DNA of 64,000 bases from JAMXLO01 sp963794185 (GCA_963794185.1 CAWCDM010000045.1:43759-107758), one strand, 5' to 3'. Shown: positions 11,644 to 20,316, numbered from the stretch's first letter. A program made the numbers and translations. The notes: generated from the sequence alone by a model not told the origin.

Positions 11644-12270
11644 ATGATCGCCGCGATCAGCCTGATGCGCAGACGCGACGACGTGACGTTGAACGCCTTT
11701 CGCCGGCACTGGCTCGATGTGCATGGCCCGTTGGTTTGCGGGTTCCCTGGCCTGCGTTGCTATGTGCAGGACCATGTCATCGAGTCACCGGCAACGAACG
11801 CGCCGGCGCGCGACATGCGGATCGACGGTTTCCCGATTCTGTCGTTCGACAATGACGCAGACCGGCTGCGTGCGCACCAGTCGGCGGAGATGGCGGCGTG
11901 CAATGTCGATTCCCGTTCGTTCATCGGCGCAGTCTCGCGCGTGATTTGCGAACCGCGGATCGTAATGCAGCAGGCTCCGGATGCCGGCCGGATCAAGCTC
12001 ATCGCGCTGCTGCCGGGCAAGGTTGCGGATGACGGCGCGCTCGAACGCTACGCGGCGCGTGCCCGCGAATTGCCTGGGCTGCGGGGTTTGGTGCTGTATC
12101 GTGTCCTGCAACAAGGCCCGGCGCCGAACAGCACGATCCCGCATCTGCCGGTGAGCACCGCCGGAATCGCCGAACTATCGTTCGCCAGCCTGGTCGACCT
12201 CGAATGCGCGATGGCCGGCGACGCCACAGGTGCGGCGCACTTCGTGGTCGAGGAGCACCGCCTGCGCTGA
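11644..12270 (+). CDS. EthD-domain protein (two dimeric alpha/beta-barrel units)
   Basis: A 208-residue protein opening MIAAISLMRRRDDVTLNAF followed by RRHWLDVHGPLV, the EthD pattern (an RR/K..FH..W...HGPL core). A second, more divergent unit begins near residue 108 (RIKLIALLPGKVADDGALER), so it resembles two fused barrel subunits. EthD was named from an ethyl-tert-butyl-ether degradation cluster; other members have unrelated roles. It follows the GYD gene, another small barrel protein. Confidence 0.75.
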   Translation: MIAAISLMRRRDDVTLNAFRRHWLDVHGPLVCGFPGLRCYVQDHVIESPATNAPARDMRIDGFPILSFDNDADRLRAHQSAEMAACNVDSRSFIGAVSRVICEPRIVMQQAPDAGRIKLIALLPGKVADDGALERYAARARELPGLRGLVLYRVLQQGPAPNSTIPHLPVSTAGIAELSFASLVDLECAMAGDATGAAHFVVEEHRLR

Positions 12271-12383
12271 TGCATGCCGGTGACCGGCCGGCCTGCCGGC
12301 TCCCTTGAACGCGCGTCGCTGCCGTGCCAGCGTCGGATCGTTCGGCGGGACTGCGAACCCGCGGTTCACAAGGGAGGAAAAAC

Positions 12384-12833
12384 ATGATGTTCAATCGCCG
12401 TAGTCTGGCGCTTGGCAGCGCTGGTGCGCTCAGCGTGGCTATCATGGGTCGTGTGCCGCAGGCGGCTGCTCAGGCCGGCGACGAGGCTGCCGTCAAGCAG
12501 GCCGTCGAGGCGTTCCGCAAGGCCATGCTGGCCAACGATCGTGCTCAACTGGATGCCCTCTCGGCGGATCAGCTCAGCTATGGCCACTCCGGGGGCAAGG
12601 TCCAGAACAAGGCGGAGTTCCTCGACGGTGCCGTCCAGTCGCGGTGGAAGTCCATCAGTGTGAGCGACGAGACCACCCACATTGTCGGCAGCAACGCGAT
12701 TTCCCGATTCATCTTCACCGGTGAAAACGAGAGCGACGGCAAGATCAATGCGGTGAAGATCGGCGTGCTGATGGTCTGGCTGAAGCAGGACGGCCATTGG
12801 AAGCTCCTGGCGAGGCAGGCCGTCAAAGTCTGA
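12384..12833 (+). CDS. Exported SnoaL-like (DUF4440-type) protein
   Basis: A 149-residue protein with a probable signal peptide: NRRSLALGSAGALSVAIMG and AAAQA before residue 32, with a twin arginine that may indicate Tat export. The mature part has the DUF4440/NTF2-like pattern (AVEAFRKAMLANDRAQLDAL, LSYGHSGGKVQNKAEFL, GVLMVWLKQDGHWKLLARQ). The role is unknown. ATG 12384 follows GGGAGGAAA. Confidence 0.78.
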   Translation: MMFNRRSLALGSAGALSVAIMGRVPQAAAQAGDEAAVKQAVEAFRKAMLANDRAQLDALSADQLSYGHSGGKVQNKAEFLDGAVQSRWKSISVSDETTHIVGSNAISRFIFTGENESDGKINAVKIGVLMVWLKQDGHWKLLARQAVKV

Positions 12834-12860
12834 TCGGACAATCGAAGGAGAGAGACGGCA

Positions 12861-13793
12861 ATGCCAATCGGATTCATCGGGCTCGGCATGATGGGCGCCG
12901 GCATGGCGAGCAACCTGCAGAAGGCGGGGCACAAGCTCGTCGTGCACGACCTGAAGCGCCAGTCCGCATCGCACCATCTCGCCGCCGGCGGGGAATGGGC
13001 GGACAGCCCGCGCGCGGTCGCCGCGGCGTGCGACGTGGTGTTCACCTCGCTCCCCGCACCGCCCGACGTTGAAGCGGTGGGGTTCGGCGAGAACGGGCTG
13101 GTGCACGGCTTCCGCAAGGGCTCGGTGTGGTTCGATCTGTCCACCAACTCGGTCAGCCTGGTGCGTGAGCTGCACGCCAGGCTGGCCGAGCAGGGGGTGG
13201 CGTTGCTGGACGCGCCGGTCAGCGGTGGCCCGCGCGGGGCAAATTCCGGAAAACTGGCGATCTGGGTCGGCGGCGACGAGGCGCTGTTCCACAAGCACAA
13301 ATCGGTGCTCGACGCGATGGGCGATCAGGCGCGCTACATCGGTCCGATCGGCGCCGGCTCCGTTGCCAAGCTGGTGCACAATCTGTCCGGTGCCGCAATC
13401 AACGTGGTGCTGGCCGAGGCGTTCACGATGGGCGTGAAGGCGGGCATCGAGCCGCTTGCGCTGTGGGCGGCGATCCGCCAGGGCGCGGGCGGGCGTTCGC
13501 GCACCTTCGACCGGCTGGGCGGGCAGTTCCTCACCGGGCAATACGATCCGCCGGATTTCGCGCTGCGGCTGCTTTACAAGGATGTTACGCTCGCGTGCCA
13601 GCTTGGCCGCGAGGTCGGCGTGCCGATGCGCCTGTCGCATCTGGCATTGGCCGAGTTGAACGAGGCGCTCAACCGCGGCTGGGGCGAGCGCGACAGCCGC
13701 ATCGGCATGTCGCTGCAGCAGGAGCGGGCAGGGGTCGAACCGTTCGCCGTTGATCCGGCGCGCATCAAGGCGGTGCTGGATCGGGACGGGTAG
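12861..13793 (+). CDS. NAD(P)-dependent beta-hydroxyacid dehydrogenase (3-hydroxyisobutyrate dehydrogenase family)
   Basis: A 310-residue oxidoreductase. The Rossmann glycine motif is IGFIGLGMMGAGMASNL at the N-terminus; the substrate-binding motif is DAPVSGGPRGANSG; the catalytic lysine lies in GAGSVAKLVHN. The all-alpha C-terminal domain continues to the end, so it is full length. The family oxidises 3-hydroxyisobutyrate, tartronate semialdehyde or related acids; the substrate is not resolved. The gene starts 27 bp after the exported SnoaL-like gene. Confidence 0.9.
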   Translation: MPIGFIGLGMMGAGMASNLQKAGHKLVVHDLKRQSASHHLAAGGEWADSPRAVAAACDVVFTSLPAPPDVEAVGFGENGLVHGFRKGSVWFDLSTNSVSLVRELHARLAEQGVALLDAPVSGGPRGANSGKLAIWVGGDEALFHKHKSVLDAMGDQARYIGPIGAGSVAKLVHNLSGAAINVVLAEAFTMGVKAGIEPLALWAAIRQGAGGRSRTFDRLGGQFLTGQYDPPDFALRLLYKDVTLACQLGREVGVPMRLSHLALAELNEALNRGWGERDSRIGMSLQQERAGVEPFAVDPARIKAVLDRDG

Positions 13794-13799
13794 AGAAGG

Positions 13800-13852
13800 T
13801 TCACCACAAAGACACGAAGACACAGAGGTTCGCTTCGTGGCTTGGTGGTGAA
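13800..13852. terminator. Inverted repeat between convergent genes, probable bidirectional terminator
   Basis: Arms at 13800-13819 (TTCACCACAAAGACACGAAG) and 13833-13852 are nearly complementary. It separates two convergent genes and could stop transcription from both sides. The CACCACnAAGnCACGAAG type of repeat is also known as a dispersed intergenic repeat. Confidence 0.55.
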
Positions 13853-13855
13853 TTC

Positions 13856-14821
13856 CTACGCGAAGATCGTGCCCAGCCGCTTGATGCTCCCCAACGCCTT
13901 GTCGAATTCCAGACCGGGCCAGTGGCAGCGCATCATGAAGTGGTCGACGCCCAGCGCCTCGCGGTACCGGGCGATCTCCTCCTTCACGAACACCGCATCG
14001 CCGATGATGAAGCGATCGCGCACATACTCCTCGAACGGCGGCTTGTTGCGCGAAGCCATGCCCCAGGATGCATAGGCGTCGTACTTGTATTCCAGCGGCC
14101 CGCGGCATTCCTCCAGCGCCGTCTTGTGGTTCGCGCCGACATAGCATTCGCGCACCATCGGGAAACAATCCGGCGCGCGTCCTGCCAGCGCCTCGCGATA
14201 CACCCGCATCTGCTCCGTCAGCTTGCCGAGCGGCGTGGTGGGAACGATCAGCCACGCATCGCCCAGCCGCGCCGCGCGCCGGATCGCCACATCGACCGTC
14301 GCCGCCATCCAGATCGGCGGTCCGCCCGCGCGCAGCGGCTTCAAACCGATCGCGTGGTCGTTGACCTCGTAGAAGCGGCCCTTGTGCGTCACCTTGTCCC
14401 CGGTCCACAGGCGGCGCATCAGCGTGATGCTCTCCTCCAGCCGCGGCGCGCGTTCCTTCAGCGACATGTTGAACGCGGTGAATTCGCCCTCGCGATAGCC
14501 GAGCCCGACGCCCAGCACGTAATTGCCGCCGGTCAGCACATCGAGCGTCGCCAATTCCTCCGCCACATGCACCGGATTAAGCAGCGGCAGGATCAGGATA
14601 TTCGGCCCGACCAGCATGCCCTCGGCGTGCTGCGCCAGATAGGCCATCATCGGCACGATCTGCAGCATCTGCAGCGGTCCGGTCAGATAGTGATGCGGAA
14701 ACCACAGCGAGGCGAAGCCGGCGTCTCGGGCGGCGCGCACCTGCGCCACGAGGTCCGGGACATGCGCCGCCACCGACTCGCCCGGCTGGAACTGCGTATT
14801 GATGAACAGTCCGACTTTCAC
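13856..14821 (-). CDS. LLM-class (luciferase-like) flavin-dependent oxidoreductase
   Basis: A 321-residue TIM-barrel flavin-dependent monooxygenase-like enzyme. It begins KVGLFINTQFQPGES, with LWFPHHYL, GPNILILPLLNPVHVAEELA, GVGLGYREGEF and the C-terminal GDAVFVKEEIARYREALGVDH, all characteristic of the bacterial-luciferase superfamily. GTG 14821 is chosen because AAGGAG precedes it. The substrate is not inferable. It is convergent with the hydroxyacid dehydrogenase. Confidence 0.88.
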   Translation of the reverse strand: MKVGLFINTQFQPGESVAAHVPDLVAQVRAARDAGFASLWFPHHYLTGPLQMLQIVPMMAYLAQHAEGMLVGPNILILPLLNPVHVAEELATLDVLTGGNYVLGVGLGYREGEFTAFNMSLKERAPRLEESITLMRRLWTGDKVTHKGRFYEVNDHAIGLKPLRAGGPPIWMAATVDVAIRRAARLGDAWLIVPTTPLGKLTEQMRVYREALAGRAPDCFPMVRECYVGANHKTALEECRGPLEYKYDAYASWGMASRNKPPFEEYVRDRFIIGDAVFVKEEIARYREALGVDHFMMRCHWPGLEFDKALGSIKRLGTIFA

Positions 14822-14890
14822 CTTCGATCTCCTTCGGCCTTTCGCCCGCACCTTGAACCAGCGGCAGGAACGCGCCAACTCTCGCCCGCC

Positions 14891-15157
14891 ATGAGCGACC
14901 GTGTCCCGCCTGATCTCGACCTGCTGCCTGACGGGAGTTTTCGTCCGCGTCGGCCCCCGCTTGCGGCTCGGATTTTCCGCTGGGCTGTGGTCATTGCCCT
15001 GCTGGCCGGTGCGTTGGCGCTGGCTGCCGTTGCGCTGTGGTTCGCGCTGGTGCTGATCCCGGTGGCGATCGGCGCCGGGCTGATCGCGTGGCTGGCGTTC
15101 CGCTACCAGCTCTGGCGCCGCGGAAGATCCGGAGGCGGCAGGGTTTGGCGGCAGTAG
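14891..15157 (+). CDS. Small two-helix membrane protein, hypothetical
   Basis: An 88-residue protein: an acidic/proline-rich N-terminus (PPDLDLLPDGSFRPRRPP), then a hydrophobic hairpin (WAVVIALLAGALALAAVALWF, VLIPVAIGAGLIAWLAF) and a basic tail rich in arginine and glycine. It is divergent from the luciferase-like gene. I do not recognise a named family; the layout is typical of small inner-membrane proteins. Confidence 0.65.
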   Translation: MSDRVPPDLDLLPDGSFRPRRPPLAARIFRWAVVIALLAGALALAAVALWFALVLIPVAIGAGLIAWLAFRYQLWRRGRSGGGRVWRQ

Positions 15158-15164
15158 AGGTCAG

Positions 15165-15974
15165 TCAGCTCTGTGTCGGCCGCCACCACCTGACCAGTGC
15201 GCCGATCGCCAGGGCGAGCAGCAGCACCGCCGTTCCGCTCACGGCCAGCGCGCCCATCAGGTGCACGGACCGGAAGCCCATCGCCTGGAGCGCATGCAGC
15301 GACCCGTGCATGAAGTCGCGCACGTCGTCGAAGATCACCGCGATCTCGAATGTCGCCAGAAAGGCGAGCGCGTAGAACGGCTGCGGATGGCGCGCCTCAT
15401 AGGCCAATACGTGGATTGCGATCCGATCGCCGCCCATCCGCGGCGTGAGGTAGCCGCAGAGCACGCCGATCAGCCCGCCGGCAAACAGGTCGGAGGGGTA
15501 ATGAAGCCCCAGATAGACCCGGACGACGCAGACCCAGATGATACTGTATGCGGCGGCCGCGATGCCGACCGGTCGGGACAGGCGCCACAAACCAAAGACG
15601 AGGGCGAACCACATGGCGCCGTGGTCGCTTGGGAACGAGCTCCAATCCTCCATGCTCGAATAGCCCTGCATGGGCAGGTTCGGCGGCTGGTAGCCGATCC
15701 CGGTCACGAAGATCGGACGGATGCGGAACGGCAGTGCCGAGGCAAGGACACGCGTGACAAACAACGCCACGACGGTGCCGAGCAGAGCGGATACCACGAT
15801 CCGCCGAACGTCGGGGCGGGAGACAGGGGAGAACCAGAACCACCAGTAGGCCGCTACGAGAATACCGGCCTTGAGGAGTTCACTTCTGTCAGCGAACCCG
15901 GCAATCCGATCGAGTATCGGGTACCCGGACCATCCGTTGATCGCGTGAAAAATCCAGAGGTCGAGCCTCCACAT
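15165..15974 (-). CDS. PAP2-family membrane phosphatase
   Basis: An integral membrane phosphatase (PAP2 superfamily), acting on lipid phosphates or undecaprenyl pyrophosphate. The C2/C3 motifs are clear: PSDHGAMWFA and RVYLGLHYPSDLFAG; the first motif region is ALPFRIRPIF. Several membrane helices are evident (LLKAGILVAAYWWFWF, IVVSALLGTVVALFV, AVSGTAVLLLALAIGALV). The start ATG 15974 (WRLDLWIFHAING) is the most likely; the ribosome-binding site is weak. A possible Pho box lies about 120 bp upstream. Confidence 0.88.
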   Translation of the reverse strand: MWRLDLWIFHAINGWSGYPILDRIAGFADRSELLKAGILVAAYWWFWFSPVSRPDVRRIVVSALLGTVVALFVTRVLASALPFRIRPIFVTGIGYQPPNLPMQGYSSMEDWSSFPSDHGAMWFALVFGLWRLSRPVGIAAAAYSIIWVCVVRVYLGLHYPSDLFAGGLIGVLCGYLTPRMGGDRIAIHVLAYEARHPQPFYALAFLATFEIAVIFDDVRDFMHGSLHALQAMGFRSVHLMGALAVSGTAVLLLALAIGALVRWWRPTQS

Positions 15975-16093
15975 GACGTTCAATCGCTCCCGACATCTGT
16001 TGACTACGTCCCGGGACGTCTCACCTGTTGCCGGTGATTTCGCTGGCACTCGGAGCCCGTGTTTAACCCCACCTTAACAATTTTGCAACGCCT

Positions 16094-16111
16094 CTGACAT
16101 AATTGTGACAT
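16094..16111 (-). promoter_or_regulatory. Possible PhoB binding site (Pho box) upstream of the PAP2 gene
   Basis: On the minus strand the sequence reads ATGTCAC-AATT-ATGTCAG: two 7-bp TGTCA-type half sites with an 11-bp period and an A/T spacer, as in the Pho box consensus. An A/T-rich stretch that could serve as the -10 region follows toward the phosphatase gene. It is a single box with imperfect outer bases, so tentative. Confidence 0.4.
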
Positions 16112-16115
16112 CATC

Positions 16116-16154
16116 GCGGCCGGCAATGCCCCAGAGGTGGGAAGCGCCGGCCGC
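16116..16154. terminator. Stem-loop with 9-bp G/C arms downstream of the YciI-like gene
   Basis: GCGGCCGGC at 16116-16124 is perfectly complementary to GCCGGCCGC at 16146-16154, with a 21-base loop. It lies just after the end of the minus-strand YciI-like gene. There is no T-run, so its role as an intrinsic terminator is uncertain. Confidence 0.35.
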
Positions 16155-16180
16155 CCCGATGGAAATGTCCTGTTTCTACG

Positions 16181-16489
16181 TCAAGGATTGATCTTGCCGT
16201 CCTGAACCACAAGGCGCACCGGTCTTACGTCCACCTTCTGCCACACCTTCGCCCTGGTGTACGGATCGCTGGCGATCATCGCATCGAGCTCTGCGCGGTC
16301 GGCACAATTCGCCAAGAGGAATGAGCCGATCGGCTTTTGCGCCTCATCGAAGATTGGCCCTCCGAACACCAGCTTGCCCGCGGCGACATTGCCGGTCAGT
16401 CCATCGAGATGCGCCGGCCGCGCGGCCTGTCGGCGTGAAGGAGCCTCGGCGTCGGTGCCGTCATACAGAGTGACCAGGAACTGTGGCAT
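16181..16489 (-). CDS. YciI-family protein
   Basis: A 102-residue ferredoxin-like-fold protein. Family features are the start PQFLVTLYDGTD, ARPAHLDGLTGNVAAGKLVFGGPI and the conserved SDPYTRAKVWQKVDVRP near the C-terminus. YciI-like proteins are small enzymes or subunits of unknown physiological role. Twelve bp separate it from the upstream luciferase-like gene on the same strand, so the two are probably co-transcribed. Confidence 0.85.
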   Translation of the reverse strand: MPQFLVTLYDGTDAEAPSRRQAARPAHLDGLTGNVAAGKLVFGGPIFDEAQKPIGSFLLANCADRAELDAMIASDPYTRAKVWQKVDVRPVRLVVQDGKINP

Positions 16490-16501
16490 TTGGATTCTCC
16501 T

Positions 16502-17533
16502 CTATTCGGCGGCCAGTGGAACCTGCGCCTGCAGCCCAAACTCCTGGGCCAGCAGCGTGTAGGAGCGCCGTCGCGCCGCCGGATCGTGCAGCGTGGTAAG
16601 TATGGCGATCTCCTCCACGCCATGCTCCGCCGCCAGGGCACGCAGCTTCGCGCCTACCACCGACGGCGTGCCATACAGCGCGCGCGAGCGCATCCGTTCG
16701 ATGCGCAGCAATTCGCCTTCGGAATAAGAGTGAGCGGCGGCTTCTTCGGGCGAGGGCAGCGCCGCGAACACGCCACGGTCGCGCCCCAGCCGCCACATCT
16801 CGCGCGAAGTGAACAGCCGTGCCGCCTCCGCCTCGGTCTCCGCGGCCATCGCCCATACGCAGAGCGCGGCATGCGGCGTGGGGTGGCGTTCGCTGGGGCG
16901 ATAGCCTTCGCGATACAGCGCCATTGCCTGATCGACGCCGCGGCCGTCCGTTATGAAATGCGCGAAGCAGAACGGCAGGCCGAAATACGCGGCGACCTGC
17001 GGCCCATAGTCCGAGCTGCCGAGGATCCACACCTCCGGCATGGTCGGGCCGCCCGGTTGGGCGATGATGTCGCGGAACGGATGGCCCTCCACGAGCTTCT
17101 CCCCGGCCAGCCACGCCAACAGATCGCGCACCTGGGCCGGGAAATGATCGGCCGCGGTCTCCGCCAGCGGATTGAGCGCGAAGGCGGTCCGCCCGTCCGA
17201 TCCCGGCGCACGGCCGAGCCCGAGATCGATCCGCCCCGGCGCGATCGCCTCCAGCAGGCGGAACTGCTCGGCCACCTTCAGGCTGGAGTAGTGCGGCAGC
17301 ATCACGCCGGCCGAACCGACGCGGATTCGTGTCGTCGTCGCGGAGATCGCACTGATGAGAATCTCCGGCGCCGTGCCCGCCTGGCTCGCCGAGTTGTGGT
17401 GCTCCGCGCACCAGTACCGGGAATAGCCCAGCGCCTCGCAATGCTTCGCCAGCGCCAGGCTCTCGCGGATCGAGGTGTCCGGCGAGCGCCCCGTCACTAC
17501 CGTCGATTGATCCAGCACCGACAGCCGCAGCAT
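16502..17533 (-). CDS. LLM-class flavin-dependent oxidoreductase (MsnO8-like)
   Basis: A 343-residue luciferase-superfamily protein: RLSVLDQSTVVTG at the N-terminus, RYWCAEHHN, VGSAGVMLPHYSSLKVAEQF, PGRIDLGLGRAPG, WILGSSDYG and HGVEEIAILTTLHD near the end. This pattern matches the single-domain MsnO8-type group, whose substrates are mostly unknown. It follows cysK and precedes a YciI-like gene on the same strand, suggesting an operon. Confidence 0.88.
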   Translation of the reverse strand: MLRLSVLDQSTVVTGRSPDTSIRESLALAKHCEALGYSRYWCAEHHNSASQAGTAPEILISAISATTTRIRVGSAGVMLPHYSSLKVAEQFRLLEAIAPGRIDLGLGRAPGSDGRTAFALNPLAETAADHFPAQVRDLLAWLAGEKLVEGHPFRDIIAQPGGPTMPEVWILGSSDYGPQVAAYFGLPFCFAHFITDGRGVDQAMALYREGYRPSERHPTPHAALCVWAMAAETEAEAARLFTSREMWRLGRDRGVFAALPSPEEAAAHSYSEGELLRIERMRSRALYGTPSVVGAKLRALAAEHGVEEIAILTTLHDPAARRRSYTLLAQEFGLQAQVPLAAE

Positions 17534-17544
17534 GCGTCAGTCCC

Positions 17545-18599
17545 TCACGAAGCCTGCGCCATCTGAAGCCCGGCGTGGAACGGGAGATCTTCTGCTCATC
17601 CTCCGTCATGTCGGCCGGGATGTCGGCGAACAGCGGCGTGCTCAGGTAGCGCTCGCCGGTATCGGGCATCATCGCCAGGATGTTCGCCCCCTTCGGCGCC
17701 TCGGCGCAGACCTGCAGCGCGCCCGCGAGCGTGCCGCCGGCGGTGATGCCGACGAAGATCCCCTCCTTCTGCGCCAGATCCCGCGAGCAGCGCAGCGCGT
17801 CGGGGCCGGCGATGCGCAGGATCTTGTGGATCTGGCGGGCATCGACGACATCGCCAAGCAGCTTCGGGATGAAGTCCGGCGCCCAGCCCTGCATCGGATG
17901 CGGCTTGAACGCGGGATGCGCCGCCGCCGGCGAGCCGTCCTCTTTGCGCTGCTGCCCGGCGCCGCTGCTGAGCATCGCCGCATCGTCCGGTTCGCACACA
18001 ATGACCTTGGTGTTCGGCATCTCCTTCGCGAGCACGCGTGCAACGCCCTTCAGCGTGCCGCCGGTGCCGTAGCCGGTGACCCAGTAGTCGAGCTGGGTGT
18101 CCTTGAAGTCCTCGACGATCTCGCGCGCCGTGGTGCGCGAATGGTAGTCGGCATTGGCCTCGTTCTCGAACTGGCGCGGCAGGAACCAGCCATTCGCCGC
18201 GGCAAGCTCGTAGCACTTGTTGACCATGCCCATGCCTCGCCCGGAGGCAGGCGTCAGCACGACCTTGGCGCCGAGGAAGCGCATCAGCCTGCGGCGCTCG
18301 ACGCTGAAGGTTTCCGCCATGGTGACGACGAGCGGATAGCCCTTTGCCGCGCAGACCATGGCGAGGCCGATGCCGGTGTTGCCGCTGGTCGCCTCGACGA
18401 CGGTCTGGCCTGGCTTCAGCGTACCGCGCTGTTCGGCGTCCTCGATCACGCCGAGCGCGAGCCGGTCCTTTACCGAGCCCAGCGGATTGAACGCCTCGAT
18501 CTTGACGAACAGGTTCACGCCGTCCGGCGCCAGTTTGTTGACCCTGACGACGGGCGTGTTGCCGACCGTTTCGAGGATGTTGGCGAACCGGCGTCCCAT
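17545..18599 (-). CDS. cysK: Cysteine synthase A (O-acetylserine sulfhydrylase), frameshift near the C-terminus
   Basis: PLP enzyme that makes cysteine from O-acetylserine and sulfide. Motifs: NPLGSVKDRLAL with the PLP lysine, the substrate loop TSGNTGIGLA, the phosphate loop GYGTGGTLKG and GITAGGTLAG. ATG 18599 follows GGGAGAAGGAC. Read literally, the frame has no stop and runs on into the next gene. A single missing base near 17565 would instead give STPGFQMAQAS-stop at 17545, the length and ending expected for the family. The apparent fusion to the luciferase-like gene is therefore treated as an artefact. Confidence 0.93.
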
Positions 18600-18734
18600 G
18601 TCCTTCTCCCTGGTGGTTGTCTGGCACCGTAACGCTTGGGGCGGGTCAACGCCAAACCGTGCGTGCACCATCACGGCGCGGCTTGACCCGAAAGCATCCG
18701 GATAAGTCGCGATGGTGCAATGTTGTGCAATGTT

Positions 18735-18820
18735 GCTCCCCCTCCCCTTGCGGGAGGGGGTTGGAGGAATGGGTGCGGATGGACCCCCTCCACCTGCCCC
18801 CTCCCGCAAGGGGAGGGGAG
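18735..18820. repeat. G/C-rich palindromic repeat (CTCCCCCTCCCCTTGCGGGA family), copy 2
   Basis: Inverted arms of the same family as the copy inside ureF, here intergenic, between cysK upstream and the end of the HxlR regulator gene. Confidence 0.8.
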
Positions 18821-18840
18821 CGCCTCTCCCGCGCATTCTC

Positions 18841-19275
18841 TCACTCCGCCGCCGTGGCCAATCCCAGGTCGGCCGAGGCTCCTGCAGCCTGCCGCACCGA
18901 TGCGACCAGTGCAGCGCGGTTGCCATGGCCCCACTCGCTCATGAACCGGAGCAGCGGTTCCAGCGAACGCCCCATCGCGGTCAGCGAGTATTCGACCTTC
19001 GGCGGCACCTCGCGGTACACCTCGCGGTGGATCAGCCCGTCGCGCTCGAGTTCGCGGACGTGCAGCGTAAGCATGCGCTGCGTCACGCCGGGCAGCAGAC
19101 GTTTCAGCTCGCTGAAGCGCTTCGTCCCGCCGAGCAATTGAAACAGGATCAGCAGCTTCCAGCGGCCCTCGATCACCGAGAGCGTGGTCTCGACGCCGCA
19201 AGGCTGGGCGGCCCGCTTCCTCGCGAGCGCCAGCAGCGTATCGGGGTCGGCGTGCGGCATGGCTGCGCGCTCCAT
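18841..19275 (-). CDS. HxlR-family winged-helix transcriptional regulator
   Basis: A 144-residue DNA-binding regulator. The HxlR pattern is CGVETTLSVIEGRWKLLILFQL with a cysteine ahead of the helix-turn-helix, then RFSELKRLLPGVTQRMLTLHVRELERDGLIHREVYREVPPKVEYSLT. These often sense redox or electrophiles through the N-terminal cysteine. The ATG at 19275 follows AGGGA; ATG 19260 is an alternative. It is divergent from the adjacent MFS gene, its likely target. Confidence 0.9.
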   Translation of the reverse strand: MERAAMPHADPDTLLALARKRAAQPCGVETTLSVIEGRWKLLILFQLLGGTKRFSELKRLLPGVTQRMLTLHVRELERDGLIHREVYREVPPKVEYSLTAMGRSLEPLLRFMSEWGHGNRAALVASVRQAAGASADLGLATAAE

Positions 19276-19371
19276 AGGTTCCCTGGCTGATACTATAGCA
19301 CAGGAATGTGCGTTCTTGTCGCATGGGCCGGTTACCGCGATATGGCGGCCATTGGCTGCGAAGGCAACAGC

Positions 19372-20196
19372 ATGTCCGCCCAGGCCGCCGAACTCGACCC
19401 ACGCCGATGGTGGGCGCTGCCTGTCGTCCTCACCGGCTCGTTCCTTTCCTTCCTGGATTTCTTCATCGTCAACATCGCGTTGCCCGCGATGCGCGACGAT
19501 CTGGGCGCGCGCCCGTCGCAATTGCAGTTCGTGGTGGCCGGCTACGGGATCGGCTTCGCGATATCGCTGATCACCGGCGGCCGGCTGGGCGACATCTACG
19601 GGCGCAAGGGCGTGTTCCTGCTGGGGATCGCCGGCTTCACGCTGGCCTCGGCGTTGTGCGGCCTCGTGGTGAACCCGACAATGCTGATCGCCTCGCGCGT
19701 CCTGCAGGCGGTGATGGCCGCCACGCTGACCCCGCAGGTCCTGGCGATCATCCGCGTCGAGTTCGCCCCGCACGAGCGTCCGTTCGCGATCGGGCTGTAT
19801 GGCACGTCTATGGGGTTTGCCTCCGTCGTGGCGCAGTTGCTAGGCGGGCTGCTGGTCCCGTTGTTCCTGATCTACGGCCTCGGCCAGGGTCTGGCGCAGC
19901 CGGCGCTGATCAACATCGTGGTCGGCAGTTCAGGCGTCAGCGGCGAGGATGCCGGTTCGGCGGCCGGCCTGTTCCTGACCACCGCGCAATCGTCCATCGC
20001 GCTCGGCGTCGCCGCGATCGGCGATGTGTTCTTCTCCCGATTGGGAGACATGCTGGCGCCGACGGACTATTTCGCCGCGCTGTCGGACACGCTGAGCTGG
20101 AATCTTGTGCTGCAGGTGGCCACGTTCCTGTTGGTGCTCCTGCTGCCGATGTTGGGACGCAGGGCCGCGCGGCCCGCAGCCGGCCGCGTCATGTGA
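19372..20196 (+). CDS. MFS drug-efflux transporter (DHA2-type) with the central region deleted
   Basis: The first five to six helices match the DHA2 family: FLSFLDFFIVNIALPAMRDDLG, GYGIGFAISLITGGRLGDIYGRK, LIASRVLQAVMAATLTPQVLAII. After VVAQLLGGLLV the sequence jumps in frame to PLFLIYGLGQGLAQPALINIV, which belongs near the last helices (ending VLLLPMLGR). At 274 residues it is about 200 short of the usual 14-helix length. The deletion keeps the frame, so an open reading frame remains, but transport function is doubtful. ATG 19372 is chosen; an upstream ATG at 19306 has no family sequence. Confidence 0.75.
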   Translation: MSAQAAELDPRRWWALPVVLTGSFLSFLDFFIVNIALPAMRDDLGARPSQLQFVVAGYGIGFAISLITGGRLGDIYGRKGVFLLGIAGFTLASALCGLVVNPTMLIASRVLQAVMAATLTPQVLAIIRVEFAPHERPFAIGLYGTSMGFASVVAQLLGGLLVPLFLIYGLGQGLAQPALINIVVGSSGVSGEDAGSAAGLFLTTAQSSIALGVAAIGDVFFSRLGDMLAPTDYFAALSDTLSWNLVLQVATFLLVLLLPMLGRRAARPAAGRVM

Positions 20197-20221
20197 CAAT
20201 GTCGGGGCGCGGACGCAGCAG

Positions 20222-20316
20222 CTTCCGATGAGTGCCGGAACAAAGGCCGGGCGGGCCAATCCAAAACGGCCAGCAGCGACGGCGAAATCGCGTCGGTTGA
20301 AGGTAACCAACCGATC
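20222..20316 (-). pseudogene. Remnant of a PIN-domain toxin C-terminus
   Basis: The minus strand reads DRLVTFNRRDFAVAAGRFGL, the signature of the C-terminal part of many VapC-type PIN domains (a TFN.RDF..AA..FG pattern). The rest of the domain and its acidic residues are not found upstream, so only a fragment survives. It sits next to another damaged toxin-antitoxin locus. Confidence 0.45.

Noticed and set aside
16461..18926. An 821-residue cysteine synthase fusion protein
   Set aside because: Beyond STPGF the frame carries only out-of-frame sequence of the luciferase-like gene, which has its own good start and frame; a missing base near 17565 explains it.
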